From the NCBI GenBank assembly GCA_016719135.1, contig JADKAV010000002.1:1-64000 (forward strand): DNA of 64,000 nt, in the 5' to 3' direction. The DNA is from Micrococcales bacterium. GTDB lineage: Bacteria > Actinomycetota > Actinomycetes > S36-B12 > UBA10799. Made by a program: the position numbers and the translations under genes. Below the pieces are notes generated by a model. It saw only the letters and a program-made list of their open reading frames with translations. It was not told the origin of the DNA and did no database searches. Positions within the stretch are counted from its first letter, which is position 1. Each line of letters starts with the position of its first letter. Shown piece after piece: positions 8,489 to 16,962 of this stretch.

Positions 8489-9319
8489 CTACCTCAGCCC
8501 GGCGAACAGATCGTCTTCAGGACCCTGGTCGGGCAGAACACTGAGCGCCAACTCGAAGTCCTCGGTGGGCCACACCTGCCGGGCGATCTCGGCTGGCAGC
8601 ACGAACCAGTGCCCGGCTGGATCGATCTGCGACTCGTGGGCCTTCAAGGCGGCGTCGCGGATCTCGAAGTACTCCCCGCACTGCACCCGGGTGGTCACAA
8701 GGTGACTGTCGTCGGGGCGGGCGAGGATGTCGTCGATCCAGTCCGCATAGGGCGATTCCAAGCCGTTCGAGATGGCAGCCTCGTGCAGGGCCATTACCTT
8801 CTGCTGGTGGAAGGTTTGGTGGTAGTACACCTTGCTGACCTGCCACAGCGGCGCGGCCTGGGCCACAGCTGCCATGGTGACCTCGTGACACCGGATGTGA
8901 TCGGGATGCGGATATCCACCGTTCTCGTCGTAGGTGGTCACCACCTGTGGACGAAACTGCAGAATCTGCTCCACGAGCGGACCCACCGCCACCTCCAGGT
9001 CGATCTCCGCGAAACTCCCCTGCGGCAGGGGCGGTGGCGGGTCTCCGCTGGGAAATCCTGAGTCCTCAAAACCGAGCCAGGCGTGTTCCACACCGAGGAT
9101 CTGCGCGGCTCGGGCCATCTCCTCGCGCCGCAACAGGGCAAGCCGGGCCGGATCCACGCTCAGTCCAGGATTCAGCACGTCGCCGCGTTCGCCGCCGGTG
9201 CAGGTGACCACCTTGACCCGAACCCCCTCGGCGACGTACTTGGCCGTGCTCGCGGCCCCCTTGCTCGCCTCGTCGTCGGGATGGGCGTGTACGTGCATCA
9301 AACGCAGGCCGGTGTCCAC
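8489..9319 (-). CDS. mca: Mycothiol S-conjugate amidase
   Basis: A 276-residue zinc amidase that cleaves mycothiol S-conjugates so that toxins leave as mercapturic acids. Zinc-binding motifs are HAHPDDEASKG at the N-terminus and GYPHPDHIRCHE near the middle; the TCTGGERGDVLNP block and TTYDENGGYPHPDH are family hallmarks. It is closer to Mca than to MshB by its full-length C-terminal part (YYHQTFHQQKV, DDSHLVTTRVQCGEY). I choose the GTG at 9319 (VDTGLRLMHVHAHPDDE) because the upstream in-frame extension is not family-like. It is divergent from greA. Its presence implies a mycothiol-producing actinobacterium. Confidence 0.93.
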   Translation of the reverse strand: MDTGLRLMHVHAHPDDEASKGAASTAKYVAEGVRVKVVTCTGGERGDVLNPGLSVDPARLALLRREEMARAAQILGVEHAWLGFEDSGFPSGDPPPPLPQGSFAEIDLEVAVGPLVEQILQFRPQVVTTYDENGGYPHPDHIRCHEVTMAAVAQAAPLWQVSKVYYHQTFHQQKVMALHEAAISNGLESPYADWIDDILARPDDSHLVTTRVQCGEYFEIRDAALKAHESQIDPAGHWFVLPAEIARQVWPTEDFELALSVLPDQGPEDDLFAGLR

Positions 9320-9518
9320 GCGCGCAAGGATAACGCGCTGCCGCCACGGCCGACCCGCCAGCGGCGAGGTCTGCTTGCGGTGATGGGGTTGCGACAACGA
9401 TCCCAGCCGGTTCGGGTACCCAAAATGCCTGGTAACCGGCACAATGGCGCAAAACGGCCCTCCGGTCACGCACTAGGCGTCGCCGGTGGGCCGCCGTATC
9501 GATAACAGGAGTGATGAC

Positions 9519-10001
9519 GTGAGTGAGCAGAAGGTCACTTGGCTGACCCAGGACGCCTACGACCGACTGGCCGAGGAACTCACCGAGCGTGAAGAGGTGA
9601 CCCGGGCGGAGATCACCAGGACCATCGAACTGGCCCGCGAAGAGGGGGACCTGAAGGAGAACGGCGGGTACCACGCGGCCAAGGAAGACCAGGGCCGCAA
9701 CGAGGCCCGTATCCGCGAACTCAAACACCTGCTCGAGCATGCCCGCGTCGGCCGGCCCGAGGACACCGTCGAGGGCGCGGTGAGTCATGGGTCCACGGTG
9801 ACCATCGAGTTCCCGGGCGGCGATCGGGAGGCGATGCTGGTCGCGTCCCGCGAGGAGAAGGAGCACACCGATCTGGAGATCTGCTCCCCGGACTCACCGC
9901 TCGGTCGGGCCCTGCTGGGCAAGCACGCCGGTGCCGAGGTTTCCTACGATCTGCCCAACGGCCGCACGATGAAGGTCAAGATCGTCGAGGTTCACGACTA
10001 G
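9519..10001 (+). CDS. greA: Transcription elongation factor GreA
   Basis: 160 residues. It rescues backtracked RNA polymerase by stimulating transcript cleavage. The N-terminal coiled coil includes EGDLKENGGYHAAKEDQG, with the acidic D-E tip pair (GDLKEN) intact. The C-terminal FKBP-like domain carries CSPDSPLGRALLGKHAG. The GTG at 9519 follows AGGAG at seven bases. It is transcribed away from mca, as in mycobacteria. Confidence 0.95.
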   Translation: MSEQKVTWLTQDAYDRLAEELTEREEVTRAEITRTIELAREEGDLKENGGYHAAKEDQGRNEARIRELKHLLEHARVGRPEDTVEGAVSHGSTVTIEFPGGDREAMLVASREEKEHTDLEICSPDSPLGRALLGKHAGAEVSYDLPNGRTMKVKIVEVHD

Positions 10002-10087
10002 GCACCGGTTGGGGGTGCAGATGTGACGAGGCAGTGACCTTTTTGGGTAGCGCCAAGACCAGCAGGTCGAGCCGGCAGCATCCGCTG

Positions 10088-10840
10088 TCAGCGCGCGATG
10101 TAGCCCCCATCGATGTACAACTCGAGCCCGGTCACGAAGGACGCATCGTCACTGGCGAGGTAGGCGACACCCGCGGCGATCTCAGCGGGAAGGCCCAGTC
10201 GACCCATCGGTGTCAGATCCAGCATGGCCTGCTCGATGGGTGTTCCCTTGGCCTGGTCCAGGATCGGGGTATCGATGAAACCCGGGTGCACCGAATTGAC
10301 CCGGATCCCCTTGTCCGCCCAGTGCAGAGCGATGTTCTTGGTCAGCGTGCGCACGGCACCCTTCGCCGCGTGATACGCCGGCGAAGAACCGAAGCCGCCG
10401 CTGGTCCCGAAGATCGAACTGATGTTGATGACCGAGGCGTGGTCGGACGCGGCCAGCGCGTCGGCGCAATGCTTCATCCCCAGAAACACGCCGGTCTGGT
10501 CGATGGCGATCGTGTGCTCCCAGTCCTCCAGTGAGGTGTCCTCGATCGCGGCCAGATCACCCATCCCGGCGTTGTTGACCAGGATGTCCAAGGATCCGAA
10601 CTGATCAACCGCCGAGGCGACTGCCGTGTCCCACTGATCGGGGGACGTGACATCCAAGTGCGCATACGCGGCTGTTCCGCCGCCGTCTTCGATCTGTCGG
10701 CACAGCTGTTGGCCGGCGTCGTCCTGAACGTCGGTCACCAGGACGCTGGCACCCTCTTCGGCGAGTCGTTCGGCGGTTTTCGCCCCGATTCCGCTGGCGG
10801 CGCCTGTTACCAGGGCCACCCTTCCAGTCAGCCTTTGCAT
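10088..10840 (-). CDS. SDR family NAD(P)-dependent oxidoreductase
   Basis: A classical short-chain dehydrogenase of 250 residues. Cofactor motif TGAASGIG at residues 11-18, acidic residue after beta-2 (VTDVQDD) favouring NAD(H), NNAG motif, and catalytic Ser with Y-x-x-x-K in SPAYHAAKGAV. The C-terminus LELYIDGGYIAR is typical. The ATG at 10840 follows GGAAGGA. Substrate unknown. Confidence 0.9.
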   Translation of the reverse strand: MQRLTGRVALVTGAASGIGAKTAERLAEEGASVLVTDVQDDAGQQLCRQIEDGGGTAAYAHLDVTSPDQWDTAVASAVDQFGSLDILVNNAGMGDLAAIEDTSLEDWEHTIAIDQTGVFLGMKHCADALAASDHASVINISSIFGTSGGFGSSPAYHAAKGAVRTLTKNIALHWADKGIRVNSVHPGFIDTPILDQAKGTPIEQAMLDLTPMGRLGLPAEIAAGVAYLASDDASFVTGLELYIDGGYIAR

Positions 10841-10912
10841 GAGCAATTCCTTCCGCTGGGCGTCCACGTGCTGTTTCACGCTAACCCGGGTCGGACGCGC
10901 AAGGCCAGACCT

Positions 10913-11290
10913 TCATCGGATGACGGGCAGGCCCTGCGCTTCCCATGCCACGATCCCGCCATCGAGATCCTGTGCTTTCTCGATGCCCGCATCGGACATC
11001 TGCTGCATCGCGGTCTTGGAGCGGTTCCCGCTGCGGCAGTACACCGCATAGGTGGTGGCCGGGTCGAGTTCGGACACCTGCTGGGCGAAGGTGGCGGATT
11101 CCACATCCATGTTCACGGCGTTCGGCAGATGGCCCGACGCGAATTCACCGGGCGTGCGGACATCGAGGGTGACCACTGCGGCCTGTTTGGTCAGCTCGTC
11201 GAACTGACTGGGCGACAGGGTGGTCGACGTGCTCGAGGAGCAGGCCGTGAGGGCGAACAACATCATGACGGCGACGAGCAGTTTACGCAT
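10913..11290 (-). CDS. Rhodanese-domain lipoprotein (sulfurtransferase)
   Basis: 125 residues from MRKLLVAV. The first 20 form a lipoprotein signal with lipobox FALTAC, so the protein is probably anchored outside the membrane. A single rhodanese domain follows (TLDVRTPGEFASGHLPNAVN) with active-site loop YCRSGNRS, whose Cys carries the persulfide, and a C-terminal LDGGIVAWEAQGLPV. An ATG nine bases upstream (11299) is possible; the GGGGG there fits it tightly, while the signal peptide is cleaner from 11290. A CsoR/CstR-like palindrome directly upstream suggests control by reactive sulfur or copper. Confidence 0.87.
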   Translation of the reverse strand: MRKLLVAVMMLFALTACSSSTSTTLSPSQFDELTKQAAVVTLDVRTPGEFASGHLPNAVNMDVESATFAQQVSELDPATTYAVYCRSGNRSKTAMQQMSDAGIEKAQDLDGGIVAWEAQGLPVIR

Positions 11291-11301
11291 AGGGATCATG
11301 G

Positions 11302-11317
11302 TACCCCCTAGGGGTAT
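11302..11317. promoter_or_regulatory. CsoR/CstR-type operator candidate before the rhodanese gene
   Basis: TACCCC-CTA-GGGGTA inverted repeat, 3 to 12 bases upstream of the candidate rhodanese starts and overlapping the possible ribosome-binding G run. Palindromes of the TACCCC...GGGGTA type are the known binding form for the CsoR family, including the persulfide sensor CstR, which often controls rhodaneses. No CsoR-family regulator is encoded in this window. Confidence 0.6.
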
Positions 11318-11339
11318 ATTCTCAAAAACCGGAACGGGC

Positions 11340-12575
11340 TCAGCCGGCGGCTACGGCGAAACCCTTCGACTCCAGGTCGGCCAACAGTTCCGCCGCATGC
11401 TCAGAACCTCTGACCTCGACCTCCACGACGACCGCGCATTCGTCGACTCGCAAGCGCGGATCGACCCGATTGTGAGACACGGTCACCACGTTGCCCTTGC
11501 CAGCGGCGATCTCCGCCAGCAGCCGGTCGAGGTGCCCGGGCTTGTCGGGGATGCGCGCCGAGATGACCATGTACCTACCGGCGGCAACCATGCCGCGCTG
11601 CACGATGCGCAGCAGCAGCAACGGGTCGACGTTGCCTCCGGACAGCGTGACGACCAGCGGTGGCTCGAAGAGTTCCGGGTGGATCAGAACCGCCGCCAGA
11701 CCCGCAGCGCCGGCGGGTTCGACGACCAGTTTGCTGCGCTCCAGACAGGTGACAACCGCTTGGGCGATCTGCTCGTCGTCGACGGTCAGGAATTCCACCC
11801 CGGCCCGTTCGATGATCCCGAACGGCAGCTGACCCGGTCGCGCCACAGCGATTCCGTCAGCCATGGTGCTCATCGTGTCCAGCGGCACCGGGTGTCCGGC
11901 GGCCAGCGACGGCGGATAGGACGCGGCGTGCGAGGACTGGACGCCCACCAGTCGCACATCGGGCAAAGACTGACCCAGACCGAGGCTGACCCCAGCCAGC
12001 AACCCACCACCGCCGGTGCACACCGCGACGGTGCGGACCTCCGGGTGCTGTTCGGCGATCTCGAGGCCAACCGTCGCCTGGCCGGCAATGACATCCGGGT
12101 GGTCGAAGGGATGGATCAACACAGCGCCGGTCCGCTGGCTGTAGGCAGTGGCAGCCACGAGCGCATCATCAACGGTGTTACCGGTGAATTCGACCTGGGC
12201 CCCGTACGCCAGCGTTGCTTCGATCTTTGGCAGCGTCGCCCCCTCTGGCATGAACACCGTGGAGCGCACGCCGAGCAGCGCCGCGGCGAGTGCCACGCCT
12301 TGTGCATGGTTGCCGGCACTGGCCGCGACCACTCCGCGCGCCCGCTCCTGCGGACTCAGTTGGGCGATCCGGTTGTACGCCCCACGGATCTTGAAGGAGC
12401 CGGTGCGCTGCAGGTTCTCGCACTTGAGATAGACCGGGCCGCCGACCAGTTCGGTCAACCAGCGGGCGGGCACCGCGGGCGTGCGGAAGACGATGCCTTC
12501 CAGACGCTCGCGGGCTTGCTGGATCTGGGCGGGGCCGACAACGGACGACTCGGCCTCGTCGCCGGCGCTGGTCAC
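11340..12575 (-). CDS. ilvA: Threonine ammonia-lyase (threonine dehydratase)
   Basis: A 411-residue PLP enzyme converting threonine to 2-oxobutyrate. The PLP lysine lies in TGSFKIRGAYN, the phosphate-binding glycine loop is TGGGGLLAG, and ASAGNHAQGVA and TLSGGNVDP are family blocks. About 80 C-terminal residues (RYMVISARIPDKPGHLDRLL...) form one ACT-like domain, as in the shorter threonine dehydratases. The GTG start at 12575 overlaps the upstream FIST stop by four bases (GTGA), so the two are translationally coupled. Confidence 0.92.
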   Translation of the reverse strand: MTSAGDEAESSVVGPAQIQQARERLEGIVFRTPAVPARWLTELVGGPVYLKCENLQRTGSFKIRGAYNRIAQLSPQERARGVVAASAGNHAQGVALAAALLGVRSTVFMPEGATLPKIEATLAYGAQVEFTGNTVDDALVAATAYSQRTGAVLIHPFDHPDVIAGQATVGLEIAEQHPEVRTVAVCTGGGGLLAGVSLGLGQSLPDVRLVGVQSSHAASYPPSLAAGHPVPLDTMSTMADGIAVARPGQLPFGIIERAGVEFLTVDDEQIAQAVVTCLERSKLVVEPAGAAGLAAVLIHPELFEPPLVVTLSGGNVDPLLLLRIVQRGMVAAGRYMVISARIPDKPGHLDRLLAEIAAGKGNVVTVSHNRVDPRLRVDECAVVVEVEVRGSEHAAELLADLESKGFAVAAG

Positions 12576-13885
12576 AGTTCGCCCTCGTCCACCGGGCGGG
12601 ACAGTTCGGCGAGCATCTTGTGCACTTCACGGGTCATGGGGTCCACGTCGGCCACCTGCTGTGGCCGCAGTGCCGCGTGATGCCCAGGCACTGCCCGAGG
12701 TCCGGCACCGAAGGCCACGACCGTAGCCGTCAGATAGTTCACACACTCGCGTCCGCCGATCGGCGCGATTTCGGCCTCGGTGAAGAAGCCGCCCACCGGC
12801 ACCCCAAGCCGGGCACGCGTCACCGTCGCGTCGTGGTCGGCATTGCCGAACATGAACCGGCCCCGCGTGGTGGACGCGAACAGCAAGGCGCCAGCCAGGC
12901 GGGGGTCCATTCGCGCCGCCACACCCTCCAGCATCACGTTGAGGTCCTCGTCGGCGGCCGCCTCGTCGCGCACGTGGAACTGGACCGTGGCCCCGACCGG
13001 AATGGGAGCCACCATCTGCAGCGCCCCGCGTTGCCCCTCGGCGGCCTGGAAGTCGTGGATGAGGAAGTCCCCGATCCGGGGATCCTGCGCGGACACGGAG
13101 ACGCCGATCTGCATACCGGACAGCGCCAGGCTGCGCTCGGGCTCTTCGAGGGCCGCGATCACCTCTTGGGCGCGCAAGGCGGCGGGGGTTCCAGCCAACG
13201 ACTTGAGCAGAAAACCCTCGGCCTCGGTGACCGTGAGAATCGGGCCGACCGGCCGGCACGCAGGACTGATCAGGGTGTCGACTTCGACGTGCCCACCGAG
13301 CATCACTCCCACAGCTCCGCGGTTATGGATGCGCCCGTCCAGCAGGAAGCGCGTGGTCCGGGCAGGGGCTGGTCCCGAGGCAACCCCCCCGACGACCGGA
13401 AGATCCGTCATGAGTTCTGCGGCGTGAGCGGCGAAATCGGTCGCGGGGAACGACCACGGGTCGGTGAACATGATGGCGACGACATCGTCGCGGCGACGAC
13501 CGGGAAGCCCCACGATCCGGTGACCGTCGGGTCCAGCCATGACTTCCAGATGGAAGGAACGTGCACGCAGGCCCGGCATCCGAGCAGCCCACACGGACAC
13601 CGCGGTGCCCTGATCGCTGCCCCGCCCGTCGGCCAGCACACCGGAGGCCGACGTTCCGATGACGGTCGCCGAGGTCAGATGCGCCTGGGACGCCAGCATG
13701 GCCTGCTCGACGTCTTCGGCGTTGTCCGCGGCCACGAAGACGAAGGCCAGGTTGGGTGCCGAGCCCAACATCATCAACGCCTGCTTGACCGCTTTGCGCG
13801 CCAGAGCAGTCATATCCGCCGGGCCGGGGCCCTGCGCGATCGCCAGTCCCTCACCAACCAGTCCCACCGCAGTATTCTCGCCCAT
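12572..13885 (-). CDS. FIST N/FIST C domain sensor protein
   Basis: 437 residues. The N-terminal half has the FIST_N pattern (LGSAPNLAFVFVAADNAEDVEQA...VIGTSASGVLADGRG...ARTTRFLLDGRIHNRGAVGVML). The C-terminal half has FIST_C (FLIHDFQAAEGQRGALQMVAPIPVGATVQFHVRD...GALLFASTTRGRFMFG...VGGFFTEAEIAPIGG). These domains are proposed to bind small ligands, often fused to signalling modules; here they stand alone. Start at 13885 (MGENTAVG) is preceded by a weak ribosome site. It shares four bases with ilvA, an unexpected partner that may hint at amino-acid sensing. Confidence 0.85.
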   Translation of the reverse strand: MGENTAVGLVGEGLAIAQGPGPADMTALARKAVKQALMMLGSAPNLAFVFVAADNAEDVEQAMLASQAHLTSATVIGTSASGVLADGRGSDQGTAVSVWAARMPGLRARSFHLEVMAGPDGHRIVGLPGRRRDDVVAIMFTDPWSFPATDFAAHAAELMTDLPVVGGVASGPAPARTTRFLLDGRIHNRGAVGVMLGGHVEVDTLISPACRPVGPILTVTEAEGFLLKSLAGTPAALRAQEVIAALEEPERSLALSGMQIGVSVSAQDPRIGDFLIHDFQAAEGQRGALQMVAPIPVGATVQFHVRDEAAADEDLNVMLEGVAARMDPRLAGALLFASTTRGRFMFGNADHDATVTRARLGVPVGGFFTEAEIAPIGGRECVNYLTATVVAFGAGPRAVPGHHAALRPQQVADVDPMTREVHKMLAELSRPVDEGEL

Positions 13886-14202
13886 CGACGGGCGCCATCG
13901 GCGGTTGGGCACACATCCGTCACCCAACCGTGGCGTGGAGCGGGGCCCAGTGGGCCGACGATTCGGGGTTTTCGGCGACTTCGGCGCGGGCTGGATGCTT
14001 GGTCTGGCTGCGCAGGTGGCCGGCGATTGGATGACCCACGACCAGTGATCGCTCGTCGGAAGACTCAACTCCGACTTCCCGCGGGACGCATCGCGCGCCT
14101 GACCTCGCTGAGCGCCGTTGAAAATCCACGCGTGATGTGACTCTGGGACTATGCCCGGGGATTCCCGATTACTCGACCGCACCAGGCCCCGAAAAACAGA
14201 AC

Positions 14203-14229
14203 GGGCCGCCCCAAAATCTGGAGGCGGCC
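14203..14229 (-). terminator. Rho-independent terminator of the peroxiredoxin gene
   Basis: Read on the minus strand, a GGCCGCC / GGCGGCC stem with a 12-base loop is followed by a T-rich run (GTTCTGTTTTTC), 15 bases after the peroxiredoxin stop. The 318 bases between the FIST start (13885) and this stem hold no convincing gene. Confidence 0.75.
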
Positions 14230-14243
14230 ACGTTCCGCAGCGG

Positions 14244-14894
14244 TTACAGCGACTTCTTGGCCAGGTACCAGTCCGTCAGGTTCAGCGAGTCGTCCGCGAG
14301 GCGCTTCTTGAGGTCCTCGGTCGTGCGCGGGGCACCCACCACAACCTCGTCACCGGGGGTCCAGTTGGCCGGGCAGGAGACGCCCTCCCGGTCGGAGGTC
14401 TGCAGTGCGTCGATCAGGCGCAACAGTTCGTCGACGTTGCGGCCCGCGTTCAGCGGGTAGTAGACCATGGCCCGCACGATGCCCTTGTCATCGATGATGA
14501 ACACCGCACGCACCGCGTTCGTGCCGTTGCTCTCGGGGTGGATCATGCCGTAGGCGTGGGCGACGTTCATCTCGAGGTCGGCGATGATCGGGAAGGTGAT
14601 CTCGACTCCTGCGTTCTGCTGGATGGACTGCACCCACCCGATGTGACTGAAGATCGAGTCGACGGAGTTGCCGATGAGCTGCACATTGCGCTTCTCGAAC
14701 TCCTCGATGTTCTGGGCGAAGGCGATGAACTCCGTGGTACAGACCGGGGTGAAATCCGCCGGGTGCGAGAAGAGCATGATCCACTTGCCCTTGTAGTCGT
14801 CCAGCGAGATGACGCCGTGCGTCGATTCCACCTCGAAGGCCGGGGCTGGGTCACCGATCAGCGGCAGGCGGGTGGGCTCGATGGTCTCGGTCAT
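14244..14894 (-). CDS. Peroxiredoxin, Prx6/1-Cys type
   Basis: 216-residue thiol peroxidase. The peroxidatic Cys lies in SHPADFTPVCTTEF, the form typical of the Prx6 subgroup, with the conserved Arg in NAVRAVFIIDD. A second Cys in GVSCPANWTPG occurs at the C-terminal position used for resolution in bacterial and archaeal members. The ATG at 14894 follows AAGGAGA. No dedicated reductase is nearby. Confidence 0.92.
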   Translation of the reverse strand: MTETIEPTRLPLIGDPAPAFEVESTHGVISLDDYKGKWIMLFSHPADFTPVCTTEFIAFAQNIEEFEKRNVQLIGNSVDSIFSHIGWVQSIQQNAGVEITFPIIADLEMNVAHAYGMIHPESNGTNAVRAVFIIDDKGIVRAMVYYPLNAGRNVDELLRLIDALQTSDREGVSCPANWTPGDEVVVGAPRTTEDLKKRLADDSLNLTDWYLAKKSL

Positions 14895-14974
14895 TGGATC
14901 TCCTTCGGAAAGTAAGCCGGGAAGCCCGGTGTTTCCAGGGTAAGAGAGGGATATCGCGACCGATGAGCGCGGGG

Positions 14975-16414
14975 TCAGCGCCGGGTGATCTTGACCCGGA
15001 ACACGACGAACACACGCTCCGAGCCCGTTTGCGCATCGACCTTGAAGCGACTGCCATGCAACCCCTTGCGCGCCTTGCCCAACGACAACCGACACCCCTT
15101 CGAGGGGATCGACCTCCACGTTCGCGCAGGCGTCCGCCTCGACCATTCGCAGTCGCTGAGCGCTGTGGGCGCCCGCACGACGGCCCGTTCACCTCGAGCG
15201 AACCGCACGATGGTCCGCGACCGTGACACAGGTTGGGCCGCAGTCACTGCTTCGTTCGCCGCCGGCTCCTCGGCCGAAGGCTCCAGGACATCCGGTCGAT
15301 CCCCCTGCCGCGGGCCGCCCGCCGCTTCCACCGCGCACTGCGCACACAGCAATCCGGCGCCGGTTGCCGTGTCGGTGCCAGGGGCATCGATATCGATGGC
15401 CGTCTGCATCAGAAGCGCCTGCATCTGCGTGGGTGACATTGAACGCAGGCCGAGCAGCAGCGCGGCCACGCCGGCCACGAAGGGCGAGGCCATGGAGCTG
15501 CCCGACTGGAAGGCGTAGCCACCTCCGGCGTGGGCGGCCAAGATCATGGTGCCCGGCGCCGCGAGGTCCAGATAGGAACCGCGACTGGAGAAGGAGGCAG
15601 CCAGACCCTGCGGGGTCGTCGCGCCCACCGCGGTGACCTCGGGGAACGCAGCCGGGTATTCCGGCACGGACGTGGGGCCTGAGTTGCCCGCGGCCGCGAA
15701 GACGCTTACCCCACGCTCGACCGCGTACTGGATCGCGAGCTGCTGCGCGGAGCTCGGCCGCGGACTTCCGAGACTGAGATTGATGACCGCAGCGCCGTGA
15801 TCGACTGCCCATACGATGCCTTCGGCGACGTCGCTGGCGTACCCAGAACCGTCGGAGTCCAGTACCCGAACCGGCAGAATGCGCGCTTGCGGCGCAACGC
15901 CCACGGCCCCTGCCTCGTTGTCGGCGGCGGCAATGATCCCGGCGACATGCGTACCGTGGCCGTTCTCGTCATCGGAGTCGAAGCTGGTCTGGTTGCCGAG
16001 GAGGTTGATCCCCGCCAGCACCTGGCCGGCGAGATCCTCGTGGTCTGCATCGACCCCGGTGTCCAGAACGGCCACGGTCACCCCTGCCCCTTGCGTGACC
16101 TCCCAGGCCGCGTCCACCCGAACCGCGGCGAGCCCCCATTGCTCGGACAACAGCGGCTCGGTGATGACCCCACTGGCCCGCACTCGTGAGTCGATCTCCA
16201 CACTCAGGGTGTCGGGGTCCGCGGCTTCCTGCGCGACGGCCGCTGAGATCGACCGGCCCCGCACGTTTCGTGCGTCCACGTCGAGTCCGCCGTCGGGCTG
16301 CCGCGAGACGGTGACGATCCGCGTGGTCTGCACGTCTGCTGCGGGAGCGGACCACGCCACGCCGGGAACGGCAAGCAGAACCGTCGTGAGCACTGCTGCA
16401 CTTCTGGTCCGCAT
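14975..16414 (-). CDS. Secreted subtilisin-family serine protease
   Basis: 479 residues: signal peptide (about 1-26), short propeptide-like region, then an S8 catalytic domain with Asp in VAVLDTGVDADHED, His in NGHGTHVAG, oxyanion Asn in AAAGNSG and Ser in SGSSMASPFVAG. The roughly 130-residue C-terminal extension is Pro/Glu-rich then basic (FKVDAQTGSERVFVVFRVKITRR) and matches no domain I know. The ATG at 16414 follows GAGGGAGA. It is divergent from the MarR gene. Confidence 0.9.
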   Translation of the reverse strand: MRTRSAAVLTTVLLAVPGVAWSAPAADVQTTRIVTVSRQPDGGLDVDARNVRGRSISAAVAQEAADPDTLSVEIDSRVRASGVITEPLLSEQWGLAAVRVDAAWEVTQGAGVTVAVLDTGVDADHEDLAGQVLAGINLLGNQTSFDSDDENGHGTHVAGIIAAADNEAGAVGVAPQARILPVRVLDSDGSGYASDVAEGIVWAVDHGAAVINLSLGSPRPSSAQQLAIQYAVERGVSVFAAAGNSGPTSVPEYPAAFPEVTAVGATTPQGLAASFSSRGSYLDLAAPGTMILAAHAGGGYAFQSGSSMASPFVAGVAALLLGLRSMSPTQMQALLMQTAIDIDAPGTDTATGAGLLCAQCAVEAAGGPRQGDRPDVLEPSAEEPAANEAVTAAQPVSRSRTIVRFARGERAVVRAPTALSDCEWSRRTPARTWRSIPSKGCRLSLGKARKGLHGSRFKVDAQTGSERVFVVFRVKITRR

Positions 16415-16542
16415 GCTGTCTCCCTCTGCCGACAGTAATCGGCATCTGAGAAGGCACAGATGAATTTGCGGAATATCCGGGTCGCCATTATCGTTAGCAA
16501 AGGTAATGACTATGACGAATAAGACCGACCTCAGGGGGCCCG

Positions 16543-16962
16543 GTGTCGACGTCGACCGATGTTCAGGATCTGCGGATCGCAGTCATGCGGTTGGCCCGGC
16601 GACTGCGAACCGAACGTGCCAGCGATGCGATGACCCCCAGCCAAATGGCCACTCTGGCCACGTTGACGCGGGAGGGTCCGCTGTCACCGGGCGACCTGGC
16701 TCACGCCGAACGGGTGCAACCACCGTCCATGACCCGAATCCTGAACAGTCTGCAGGAGGCCGGGATGGTCACTCGGACGGCGCATCCGACGGACGGCCGA
16801 CAGGTCCTCTACGAGACGACCGACGCCGCCCGCACGGTCTTGCGCAAGGACCGGGAACGTCGCGATCACTGGCTAGCCCGCAAGATGACGACGCTGTCGC
16901 CGCAGGACCGGCAGACACTTCTACAAGCCGTTCCGATCCTGAACGCGATCGCTCTGGACTAG
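16543..16962 (+). CDS. MarR-family transcriptional regulator
   Basis: 139 residues with the MarR winged helix: MTPSQMATLATLTREGPLSPGDLAHAERVQPPSMTRILNSL, then the wing GMVTRTAHPTDGRQVLYETTDAA. The GTG at 16543 follows AGGGGG. It directly precedes an MFS transporter on the same strand, a standard regulator-efflux pair. A faint TTAGC-AAA-GGTAA sequence at 16494-16506 could be the operator but is too weak to call. Confidence 0.9.
   Translation: MSTSTDVQDLRIAVMRLARRLRTERASDAMTPSQMATLATLTREGPLSPGDLAHAERVQPPSMTRILNSLQEAGMVTRTAHPTDGRQVLYETTDAARTVLRKDRERRDHWLARKMTTLSPQDRQTLLQAVPILNAIALD

Noticed and set aside
16494..16506. MarR operator TTAGC-AAA-GGTAA
   Set aside because: Only partly symmetrical, a single site, no promoter boxes recognised around it.
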